This document shows, one piece after another, positions 21,640-34,000 of a stretch of DNA of 64,000 bases; the first letter of the stretch is position 1, and every line of letters begins with the position of its first letter. The stretch spans positions 15,455,118 through 15,519,117 of the forward strand of contig NC_087078.1 of assembly GCF_026151205.1 (NCBI RefSeq). Reading direction: 5' to 3'. Source of the stretch: Bolinopsis microptera. Its lineage: Eukaryota > Ctenophora > Tentaculata > Lobata > Bolinopsidae. The position numbers were made by a program, and so were the translations under genes. Below the pieces are notes generated by a model, which was given only the letters and a program-made list of their open reading frames with translations, was not told the DNA's origin and searched no databases.

Positions 21640-22800
21640 TGTGCAGCCAATGATTTTAATCTCGGAACTAAAAAGACACGCACGACGATAAATTAAAAGC
21701 TACAAATACCGGGTATATACAATATACCACAATATATAAATAATATTACGGTGATGACGATTGCGATTGATTGCTTTCTGAACGGTACACACGCTTCCGC
21801 ACTCATGTTTACATGAAAAATAAACACTGACTCACTGTATTAGTACTAGTAGTATTATTTTCGATGGATTTATTATACGTTTAGTTAGGTTTGCTAGCCG
21901 TATGCTTTAGTCGTAAACTTTATTCATTCCGAGGTGGTATTATCTATAGAATGATAAGGTGAAACTTCTCGGGGGAAATGAAAGGTGCACGGTATAGAGG
22001 TTTTGAATAAAAACTATAATTTTAAAGGAAATTGCGCACACTATAATATTGCAAAAGCGGTAGGTACAGCTTAGTTTAAAACTACTCTAATAAAACTTCA
22101 TTTTGACTGACCTACCATTGCATGTCTGCCTGTCGTACAGCTAATTCGAAATTCCGCTTGCATAAAATTTAAAAATTTGACGGCATCACAGGCTTTTCAG
22201 TTTCATCCTATGCTAACATAATATACTGTACATTTGAGGAGGAGTTAATTTTGTTTTATTTGTTACAACGTTCAACATTTCAACCGTTTGCTTTTTATAG
22301 TTTTCACGTGGATTTAATGATAAATCTTAGAATCTTAAACGGCTGCGTTGTTGACTGTTGTTCAACTGCATCAGCATTGGGCATATCAGTCAGCTGTATG
22401 CCTCTCTCTACAGACGCAATATTAGAAAGAGGAACTCTCAATAACGTTCCATGGTTCATGCTACTTCAATAATCAACCTAATTATAAACGTTGTCTGAGG
22501 AAATATAATAACGTTTTCAGGAAGTTCGGTATTCTAGATGACCATAACATTATTAAAGAACTCCCCTGATATCTTTTGATTTTATTGAAACACGGGTACT
22601 AACTCTGCTAAACTGAAAAAATTCTGAAACTTAGGTGAATAAGTGTACAACGTGCTAAACCGAAGTTCAGACTGACCAGTGAAAATGGGCGAGCGTACCA
22701 AGTGTCATTTTAATTAGATGTTTTAGTCAGTGATTTATTATTGAAGCTTGTAATTACAATAACTAATGCTCCTGTAAATACTTTAATTAATTGTTTGTTC
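21640..22800. other. Non-coding spacer
   Basis: No exon or repeat recognised. Frames such as 22251-22472 lack splice context and family features. Confidence 0.35.
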
Positions 22801-22802
22801 CG

Positions 22803-23120
22803 TTATTTTTTTTCCTTCCTCTTTTCCTTGTCATCCCCTTTAGTTTTAAGATTCTTGCTATAAATGGCTACAGCTAACACTATTAATGCTAAGTACCAAA
22901 CAACAAGTGGGAGGTGGATCGTTGGTACTATACCGTTAAATCGATTTAACACCGCAATTCCAGTCGCAAGCCTGGGACCACTACTAGCATTGTCACAACA
23001 TCTACAAAGCTGCCATATAGCCTGACTGACAATTTTCTCGACTGACTGACAATGTTTCTTCTTTTCCCCATTTAGAATACAAAGATTAGTACATTTTAGC
23101 TTATGATTAATATTGTATTT
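22803..23120 (-). CDS. Possible terminal exon: Cys-containing ectodomain, one TM segment, Lys-rich tail
   Basis: The minus-strand frame is open from 23120 down to a TAA at 22805-22803. It reads as KCTNLC..., HCQSVEKIVSQAIWQLCRCC, a Gly/Pro-containing spacer, the hydrophobic segment HLPLVVWYLALIVLAVAIY, then an Asp/Lys/Glu-rich cytoplasmic tail. There is no Met, so it would be a last exon of a type I membrane protein. No acceptor site convinces me (candidates lie near 23101 and at internal AGs). Upstream exons would have to lie opposite the plus-strand gene that begins at 23254. A long Met-free, domain-like frame with a clean TM is suggestive but not proof. Confidence 0.35.
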   Translation of the reverse strand, partial: KYNINHKLKCTNLCILNGEKKKHCQSVEKIVSQAIWQLCRCCDNASSGPRLATGIAVLNRFNGIVPTIHLPLVVWYLALIVLAVAIYSKNLKTKGDDKEKRKEKK

Positions 23121-23253
23121 TTACTTATAGTTTACCTAGATTCACCCATTATATCATTAATAAGTTAATAACAATTCAATTCTGAAACAGCAGAGAGCTA
23201 AAATTGGTGTTTTGAAATGATATAGTAGTATAACTGTGGGGAAAGAGAAGGTC

Positions 23254-25065
23254 ATGTCACAGTCAAACACTTTGGCAGTGCTTTGTTCCACCATGCTCTG
23301 TGTGGCAAGTCTCGCGAGGGTAACGGGAAGTCAAGGTAAGCCATCTTCTGATTAATGCCAATCTGAACCATTTTTATAACAATGCTGGAAATCCCCAAAA
23401 ATCTTATATCAACACCAACCTAGCCCATATTGTAAGGGCGTATATCAGCATTAACGTTTAGCCACACTGCTGTGAAATCAAGTCTATTTAACCACGATTT
23501 TCCTGTTCAACCACATCTTTGAGCTTTACGAAGTGAAAATAATAGGCTTGGTTTATTTTACATCACCTCAGCAAAACCACCCCTACCAGGCGTAAACCCG
23601 GAGTTATTAATCTCAAGAGGAGCGGCTACAGAGCAGAGCTCAACTGGCTGGCAGGGCTATAGCAGCTACGCAGTGGACGGTAACCGGGGAGGCATGTATT
23701 TCAAGTAGGTTCAACTTTCGGGTCTGATGTGCTGACTATACTACTGGTAATATGTCTGATGTGTTGACTATGTTCTGAGTTAAACTCAAATAAAGTGTTT
23801 ATGCAGTTGAACTATGGACGAAATTGAACCATATTTAGGGCCGAAACTTCGAATCGGGAACTGAAAACTTTTGGCTGATATAAAAACTGATACTGGTAAT
23901 AAATGAACTGGCAAGCATTATGAAACATCTGAGAGCACAATACAAAATATTTGTTAAGATATTTTGATCGCAAGAACATATTCTTCGTCATACGAATTCA
24001 GTTCCAATCCTGGAGCTGACATGTCTTGCAATATCTCGCTCAAAATCCATCAATATCATTGGTTAAACATCCATCTCTGGGAGTCTGGGCCTGATCCTGC
24101 TTTTAACTGGTTACCATGATATCGTAATCACACCACTATAACCAGCCATAGTCTACACAGTTTGATCCTGACATCTCCATTTAGTTGGCGGACTGAAACC
24201 CTATCGGACCAAATCTCTAACGCTTTCCCTAACCATAACCGTAGGCGTAATCCCAACTGTTATAGCTTAACCGTTAGTTTAATCGTGATCCTAACCGTGA
24301 ACATAACCCTAATCTAAACCTTAACACCTTAACCTTAATCCCATTCCTAACCCTAACCGTAGCTAGTGGTAGTCATAAGGTTTACTTTAGGGATTAGGTC
24401 TGTTAGGGATTCGGTCCACCTACCTTCTCAGTTTACCTGTCGTATGTCCTTCTGCCTTTCCTAAATTGGTCCTTGTAAGACGGATAGATATTCGGATAAG
24501 TATCTGTCGTATATACCTATCCCAATCCTCAGAGACAAGTGTGCCCATTCGGGAGAAAAAGGCCGCAATTGGTGGAAAGTTTCATTTGACAAACAATTCT
24601 CTGTCAACTTGGTGTACATCTACAACCGACAGGATTGCTGTCAAGCAAGAATTAACGGCACCCTGGTTAGCAATATTAATAATCTAATAAAGCACTTAAG
24701 TTAAATAATTAATAAACTTTAACCGCAGCATGGATTTTATGACAACTTCTAATGGAATCAATCATTGCGTTGCTGGTTGATGTTCCAGAGGAATAGATCC
24801 ATCAACGAGAGTTTAACTCAATATAATATTGTGTAATCCTGTCTATTTCAAAGGTCTACGCGGGAAGCCAGTTGTGTGGGAGAGTGATATACGACCCAAA
24901 AGAAAGCAGCTACAAAGTCTCTTGTGGAGGCATTCCCGCTGAAGAAGTTACGATCAGGAACTCAGGGAGTTACTTGACGCTCTGTGAGGTTGAGGTGTAT
25001 AGAACACCCCTCCGATCCTACAAACCCTTAAAACCCTCCAAGCCCTCCAAACCCTTAAAACCCTC
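23254..25065 (+). CDS. Exons 1-4 (part): signal peptide and F-type lectin (fucolectin) domain
   Basis: Exon 1 encodes MSQSNTLAVLCSTMLCVASL..., a signal peptide. Exons 2-4 give the fucolectin/F5-8-type order: ATEQSSTGW...SSYAVDGN, DKCAHSGEKGRNWWKVSF, VNLVYIYNRQDCCQARINGT, VSCGGIP and LTLCEVEVY. These correspond to the usual 'QSS..AVDGN', 'C.H(T/S)......WW.VDL', 'V.IYNR.DCC..R.NG' and 'LTLCEVEV' signatures. In F-type lectins this jelly-roll fold binds L-fucose with Ca2+. The adjacent Cys pair DCC, typical of the family, is present. The canonical fucose-binding His and Arg residues cannot be assigned safely by eye. A Lys/Pro/Ser repeat linker follows. Confidence 0.85.
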
Positions 25066-28000
25066 AAACCCTTAAAACCCACCAAACTCTCCAGATTCTC
25101 CAAGCTCTCCAAATCCTACAAATCCTGCAGTAAAGAGGCTTTCGAGACGACGAGTGTGTCGTTGTCAGAGTTTAAAGATTGCACAACGTTCACAGGGAGT
25201 CTCGTGATAACGAGCGAGACACTAACCAGGTTCGGCTTTATTCTTGTGCAGTAATATAAGAAGGAAATTATTAATTTTATAAATTTTTCCGGTTCTGGAT
25301 GAAAACCATGTGTAATGTGGTACGTGCACTGATACAACATAGCGTGTTATATATATATTGCGCAATTTAGTGTTATTTGTTTTGAAACTTCTCGCCAGCA
25401 AGTTTGAGGCTAAGATGAGAAGTATGTATGATACCGGGCGGAAAGTACGTACTTGTACTTTATTTTGAAAAGTACGTATGATACCTCAGTGTACGATTCA
25501 ACAAATTTTCAAACTTATTTTCACAGGCGCGATGTAACGTTTTTTAGATCCGACGTTTTATTTATTGGAAACTCCCGACTTCCATGATTGAAATTTCATT
25601 GTCATGATGGTTTTGAAAGCCATATTCATGGAGATAATAGAAACACTTAATCGCAGATAACAAAGAAAGTTTAATAAGCTTCATCATTTCATTAAAACAA
25701 AAAACAATGAACTTTCTAGCATCATCATTTCAACAGATCAAATTTACTTTCAGCTTTAACGTTTCAGTATTGCATTAAAGTTGATGTAGATCAATTTGTT
25801 GAATCTCTCAGGCTTAGTGCGTAGTCTTCTACTGCAGTAGATATACTCCATGTACTTATAAGACTCTGAAATCGCGCGAAATTTTAAAAACCGCGCGAAA
25901 CACGAAAGTTTGACACGTGCACTTATACATTATTGTATCTGCGTACTTTTCCGCAGTATTTTAAAAGTACGTACTTGTACGATACTTTGAAAAGTACGTA
26001 TGATACATACTTCTCATCTTAGGTTTGAGGTGACTCTCAAGTCTCAGTCTTTCCTCATAATACTCTGGCAACTCTTGCGGGAAATTATCGGTTACCCGTG
26101 TCCACGACTTTTCGGGGAAATAATTCCCGGAAAATATTATTGTATTATACAATTTTATTTTATTTGAAATCTGGATCACCATGGGCGCTAAATCCCCTCA
26201 GTCCCCCGGCCGGTTTATCGAAACGGACATGATCCCAGATGGCACAAAGCCAATATCACATTTTTATTTGTTGTTCTGAGTAAAGGTTACTTAGTACCTT
26301 TATGGCAACTTGTGTCACTCTCACTAACCTCACTGAATATTCGCTGGTCAAATTTCAGTCAAAACCGCGAAATTTCGGTTAAATTTCGGTCAAAAGCTCC
26401 TCTTCAAAAATCTTCCAAAATCTCTTTTATATTCTGATGATATTCCGTTTATCAAAGCTTTCTTTGGGAATAGAACTTTGAGTACCTCAATCGTGTCTGG
26501 CGCCATCCACAGTGGCCTTGTAAGATGGTTATTCAAGAAAATTTCAGTCAAATCAGTGAAACAGCTAAAATTCGAATATGTCCTACCGGTAGGACATATT
26601 CAAAATTTTCATGGCATCAAAGTTTCCTCCGGATATACTGCTTCTCTGACCACTGACCTTCTCTGCAAATACAGTGCCTATGCGGGTCTGAAGATTAATG
26701 CTGGCAAAACACAGAGCATGGTTGTCAGCAAAAGTGCATCGCAGAGGCCGTATTCTAAAGACGACACTATGGACATCAATGTGGAAGGTCTCCCAATACA
26801 GCAGGTCAGCAATTTCACTTACTTGGGTGCAATCATCAGTGCAAATGGAACAATTGACAAAGAACTATCAGCTCGAATTCAAAAGGCCTCTGGGGCATTC
26901 TATCAGCTTAGCAGTATATGGTACAGTCGCAGCATCAAGACTCCAACAAAAATCAGGATTTACAAAGCGGCTGTTCTCACTATACTGTTCTATGGAAGTG
27001 AGGTATGGAATACCACACAGACGCAGATGAAAAGATTTGAGGTGTTCCATCATAGATGTCTGAGGAGAATCCTGAAAATCAAATGGTTTTATCATGTTTC
27101 TAATGCTGATGTACTTAAGCGGGCTAACATCGCCCCTGTTGATACTTTCGTACGAGCAGCTAGACTCCGATGGTTTGGCCATGTGGTGAGGATGCCAGAA
27201 GAAAGAATACCCAACTATCTTCTGCACTGGATCCCAAAGCATGGTAAAAGGTCAAGAGGTAGACCTAGGAAAAACTGGTTGTCATGTGTCCGGGAGGATG
27301 CAGCAATCTTCACAGGTGTCGATAACATCACGATAGAAGATGCAGAACAACAAGCTACAGACAGGGTTCACTGGAGAGGTCTAATACACCGGAGAAAGGA
27401 GTTACTATGTGGTGCAGGCCACTCCAACGACTAGGAGGAGACCTTTCCAAGTACAAGTAAGTATACTGCTTCCAGTACCAACTACCAATTCTTTATTTTA
27501 AAATCCTGTTGCTCACAGATTTCGGGGAAACATGGATGCGGATAATGTTAATCTCATCAACGCTCTGCACTATTTGCGGAATATTAGGAAAATCACGGGA
27601 ACTTTGATTGTAAAAGATGTTGCTGAACTGGAATCCTTAAGTTTTCTGCAAAATTTGGCGACTGTTGAAAACAGAGGAAACGAATCATTTGCTATAGAAA
27701 TAACGAATGTAAGTAGTAAGCAGCTCAGTTTTAGAACGTTTAAGATGAACTTTTAAGTTCTTGAATTTAATTTTATGTTATTCTGAAATTAATGGATTAA
27801 CCAAAATTATCTACTGTCATGAAGTTTTAAATCAACCAATGGTGATAAAATGGATTAATTTCAGAACAAAGGATTGAGATCAACTGATCTTCATTCTCTA
27901 AAGTTTGTAAACTTCGGAGCAGTCAAGGTTTGTATTTTTTCTAAATCTTACCTATAAAGTTTTCCGTTTGTACGCTATAAGAAATATCAGACTTCAGAGA

Positions 28001-31000
28001 CAATATGTGCTCCTCGTTTGCCTCATTTCCTAAAAATCAATGTTATAATAGACAAATAAAGAGAGTACCAACTTTCAGATAAGTGATAATAGACAGTTGT
28101 GCTACTACCCCACTAAAGATGGACTGCAGATGATCAGGACCATTAACAAAGCTGGAAGAAAACTGAAGTTTCTTCAACGGAAGATTGAATTGTTTGAAGT
28201 GTTTTACTGGGAGGTTAAAGATGACGTGTCAGGAAATTGCGGTGAGTCTGACTAAAAAGACATTTGAAATGCGTGACATGAGTTTCATGACACTGACAGC
28301 ATTTGGCGAATATTTTGCCGTATTCCATGTACAGTTTACATTAACTTTGACAAATTATTTTTTGTTTTGACAAATATTTATAATGTTTTTATGATGTTTT
28401 GAGACAAAGTGAGAGTCTCCACTCAGTTTCTCAAACAAATAGTTGTCGACGTCTCGACAACTATTTGTTTGAAAGTTTGTAAAACAGATTATCAAAAACG
28501 TATTTACTCGAAATTTTCTTCAGTCGACAAAAACCTTAAAAAAGGAAAGAACATGAACAAATGCCCGAAAAGCTGTGGAGACAATGGGTGTTGGGGAAAA
28601 CATCCAAGGTTTTGTTTACAAATTGTCTGTATGGATTCTATAATGCCGGTAAGTCTGCAGTTAACACATCCTCGAAACAAATTGAAGATTGTTATATTAG
28701 TATATTGTATTAACATTGATTGCTGTCAAAATTTGTTTTCCAAAGGGAATAAATTTCACGTCATCTCCCTACCATCGGTTAAGTGCATATTGTCAAAAAA
28801 TGAATTATCATGTGAATTTAACCACTATTTTACAACAGACTGGCTCATCTTCACCACCCGATACCATCAAACCGACCAGTCCAAGTTCCAACACTAATTC
28901 TTACACAAAGTGTAAAGGTGACCCAGTTAGTTTGGGTTGCTGGAAAGACGACACTAAGAGGGCCATATCAGGTGGGATAAGATTCACATCGGACAACCCG
29001 ATTGAGGATTGTCAGATTTATGCTGCAAGTGTAGGATATGATGTGTTCGCTGTCCAATATGGTGGCGAGTGTTTTACATCTTCAAATGCTGGCAGCACTT
29101 ATCAGAAATACGGAAAATCAAGAAATTGCCAAAAGGACGGTCGTGGAGGTAATTGGGCCCAAAATGTTTATCAGGTCAACAAGTGCATCAAAGGTAAGTT
29201 TGGTGTGATTACTGGAACTTTCAGATATCCATTTTATTTCGAAATTCGAATAAATTTACATCAATGTATTACAATTTAGCTAAAGTGAAAGTGAAAGTTT
29301 ACCGACAATTACACCAATTAGGAGTGTGGCATCATATAATCAGGCGGTATAGAAGTAACCCTTGACTACCACTTCAATTACACATGAATCATGTGCTATC
29401 CATAAAGACGGTTATCGAGTATTATCCTAAATCATAATCAAAGAAAATGAACTAACATCATGTATTTCCTGTTAGATAAAACTAAGTTGGAGAGATCTGA
29501 CGATGACTCCGCTGCTGCCTTCCCAAACATGACAGGAACATCATGGAGCTGGGCTCATGACGGAGTTAGCTCCAACGGTATCATTGAGTTCCTTCCAAGC
29601 GGAGTAACGAGGTGGAATAATGGTAAAAAGCAAGGTTTCTGGAGGATGAACGACAGTGGGAAAGTTCTGGAAACCAGATTCAATGGAATTCACCATACGC
29701 TAAAGTATATGGCTGACGAGAAAAAAGCAGTGCTGGTAATCCCTAATAGATTTCCTGCAAGTACTATGAGAATGAAAGGTGAATATTGCTTCAAATCATT
29801 TTGCATTCTAGCCATCGCTTATTTAATGATAAAGGACGTCCTTGACAGATTAAGTTACTTTACGGAAAATGACTGATAACGTTATATGAACTTAATAATT
29901 GAAGTAAAATACGTTGATATAATAATACGTAATATGAACTTAATAATTAAAGTAAAATACGTTGATTTCCCGTAAAATCGTAGGATCACCAGTCAAAGAA
30001 AGTAAAACAGATCGGAAGCGGAAGGATAGGTTTAGGATAGTAGATACCAAAGGCGATGACATCAAAACCGGAGAAAGGGGTCTACTGCTGTATTACGGTG
30101 GTACAGTGTGTGATTATGGATCATTTAATGACAATGCTGCTGATGCTATTTGCCGAGAGATGGGCTATTCAGGTTCTGATAACTGGATGACTGCAGGATT
30201 GTTTGATTTCTTTTACATTCAACAGAAACTTGAAATAAATGTAGGTGCGATTGAATGTGGTGATGATGACTGGTCGTCATGTTCTTATTCGAAGAGGAAC
30301 AAATGCGAACACACTGATGATGTGTTTCTTAGCTGCAGTACAGGTAAAATTATATAATTTATGTGAATCACAGTCCATAGAAAATGTTATAGATGTATAC
30401 CAGATCAATGTCAGTCTGCTTATATCAATACAAGTTTAACATCGTGTGAATTGTCTGTCAAATAATTGGTCTCTAGACAAAAAGTTCATCCAATTTATGG
30501 AATTTGTGTTCAGAAATTTTCATATTTGAAAATGGGACAGAAATCGGTAAATATGAATTTTCGTTTTTTAAGCTTTCTGCTCTGAGCTTCCTCCGACCGA
30601 AATCAAACTTCCAGCAAGCTGTGTTGTAACCATGAAATATGTGGCGTATACACTTTGTGCGTGTATACGCCAGAGATACATAAACGTATTCATTTTATGA
30701 TACGTAACTACTAATGTATACATTTGACATATTCTGATTTCTGAGTGCGTCCCGCTTGCAATTACATCTATAAATAGGGTTCAAAATTTACAGTGCAAGA
30801 GGACAATTTTTCACTCGTGGACGAAGATGGTAACAAAGTCAAAGCTACAGAAAGGGGCCTACTCCTCTTCAACGGTGGAACCGTCTGTGACGATAACTTT
30901 GATGAAAACTCAGCTGATGCTATTTGCAGACAGATGGGGTATTCAGGCATTCTCAGCTGGACAAGTGGAACTTATTATGACATTCAGCAAGATTTAGAAA

Positions 31001-34000
31001 TAAACCTAGATGACATAGAATGTATTGCTAATTCTTGGTCGTCATGTATTTATTCGGAGACGAACAACTGTGGGCACGGCGAAGATGTTTTTCTTAGCTG
31101 CGAAACAGGTAAAATTATTTTTTTCCCAGCTAAAGAAGCGGGTTGCTTACAGTAGAGGTAAAGCTACACACATTCTCAATTCAACCATAAGCGTTCAGCA
31201 ATTTTTAAGAAATTTAAATTAAAAGCATAATAATGAATGTTAATTTTCTCAGAGGAAGGCTCCACAATTGAATTCGGCAAAAGATTGAGGGATGCGAAAA
31301 ATACAATGTCGTCGAAAACAAACTCTGAACGCACAAGCGCAACCTCAAAATCATATTCTGAGTCCTCTTTGAGCAAATCCGATAGTAATTCGGAGACTTA
31401 TGCCTCAAAAGATGGCCAATATAAGCCGTCAACGACCTTTCCATCCTTCACAATTACTGGAAGTCAAAAGTCACAATCCAGATCAGAAAAAGTGAGCCCT
31501 ACTGAATCATCACCAGTTTTTCAGACAGTCTATTCACTCAGTTCTTCAAAGGCATCTATTTCGCAAGGCTCTGAATCCTCAGATTCTTTGTCAAGCACCT
31601 CGAAGGCATTCACATCGTCAGAAAAAGTAAGTCAATCTTCAGCCAGCACTTCAGAGGCAGCTAAGTCATCACAGAGCTCGGGGACTGCGAGTATCAGTCA
31701 AACATCAGGTTTTATGTCTAAGTCGCCAAGCACCGCATCAGAACCATCACAAAGTTCTGAAAGTCCATCGACAAATACAAAAGACCAACAAACTTCACCT
31801 TCCATGGTTTCTCAAAGTGCAAGTGCGTCATCAGCATCAGAATCATCTGCAAGCTCAAGATATCCCAAACCAAAAACCGTAAGTCAATCTTCATCGGATG
31901 CATCATCTCCAAGCTCAAAAGAAACATCCAAACCATCATCTAACTCCCCAGGCCCAAGATCTTCAGCGGCTTCAAAATCATCACCTAGCTCTATGAGCCC
32001 TTCACTAAATACGAACTTTGTTTCAAAAACAGGAGCGGCTTCCAGTTCAGAACCGACACGTTCATCACCAAGTTCTGATTCTTCTTCAGCAAGTACAGCA
32101 TCTCCTCAGGTCACAACAACAGCTGATGACTTCTTTACCTCCACACAATCATCAAAGGCAACATCAGTCAGCAAAACATCAGAATCAACCAGCACTAGTC
32201 AACGAACAGAGCAAGCATCTGAGTCAGCAAGTTCCTCAAAATCAGACGAGAACAGAACACCATCACAAAGCACTGCTGTTGTAGAGTCTTCGCCATCTAC
32301 GTTGAAACCAGCAGGTTCAGAAGGATTTACAGAACTAACAATACAGACAATCGCTTATACCGATGAACAATTCACACGACCCAGCGAGTCCATATCGAGG
32401 TCATTCCCCGACTTCTTGACAGTGCAAGCTGAAACTTTTAATGAACTTGGATATGAAGAAGAAGATTTAAGTTCAACGTTCCAGGTAGAAAGCACTGATC
32501 CGTTAATGGATGATAAGTCACTAAAAGAATCTCAAGCCAAAACCACAGATACTCTCCAAGAAGAAGACATGCCAGCAGAATATTTAATGAAGGAGTTAGC
32601 ACCTGTCAAGATTTTACTATCAACAAAGGAATTCGAAAGATACGAAGCAGCAGGATATTTTGATGGTGTCCAATATTCGTGGAAGTTTAGAGATGGTAGC
32701 TACGAAGTGATCATACAACCGCAGTCTTATATGCGATTCTACAATAACAAGAGTCAAACTGTGGGTAAGTACAGTTAAAAAGAAGACATATTTAATCTTT
32801 AACCAGTTCCCTAAAAGATTGGAACACAGGAAGACACATGCGTTCTTTCTGTGATTTTCAAGATCCATAATTTTCTGCCAGCACTCAAAAGTGTCCACTT
32901 TCCTTGTAAAGTAAAATAAAATCTGTGGAAGATATTATATCCATAAGGATGGTTATAATATTATGTTAATTCTTTATTCTTAAGGATCAGTGAAAGAAAT
33001 AAACAATGATGAGAATAACTTTGAGTTCAAGTTAACGGCTAACGAATATGAGAAATACAGAATGGCGGGATATTTTAATAATATAAAATACAGTTACTTT
33101 GAAATAGAGGACGGATTCACCATTACTCTGTCTCGGGAGGCTTATCAGAAGTTCCTTGCCAATAAAGAAAATCCAGGTAAACATTTGTATGTTGATGACA
33201 TTTCAGTATAATAACAATCAATTCGCTTCCAATTTTTTACTTACTGAAAATAAACTTAACAATCTTGATAACGTATGGCATGATTATTCTTGCAGAGATG
33301 GGAAGATTTAGATTGGAGTTGGAAGATAACACAAAAGATCAAACGACATTAACTCTGACTAAGGAAGAATTTGAAGATTACAAGACTGGAGGGTACTTTA
33401 GAGGAATTAAATACACATGGACCGAACAAAATGGAGTCTATATGATTTATATATCACAGTCTTCTTACGACAAGCTGAGGCAAAACATGGACTCCGCAGG
33501 TATTATACACCACTATTATTTAACAATTAAATTCAGAATTCCAATTGAATTTATCACAATCGAATCCATCATGGTCACACGAAGATTTTGTGGTGTATTC
33601 CATCTAACACCGTACTCACCTCACAGTAAGTCTAGAAAGCATCGTCTTAAATAAAGAACAGTTCAACAGTTACAAAGTGTTGGGGTATTTTGATGGGGTG
33701 GTTTATGAATGGTCCATAGCTGATGGAGTATACACTGTTTTTATGTCACCGGAGGATTATCTACAGTTCACCAACAACAAAGAGGGTAATTAATTAATAA
33801 CTACAATTCACATCTTGTGCTCATTTATAGGATTGAGCAGCACAATCAATCACAATCGTAAATTCGTAATGTCCTTGCTGAATCAAACTGTTATACAAAG
33901 AATCCTACTTTAAGAGTTTAAGGTGCTCCTATTTTATCAGAATCTGCTGAAGATGAAGATACAACGACATTGACTCTCAGTGAGGAAGAATTTGACGAGT

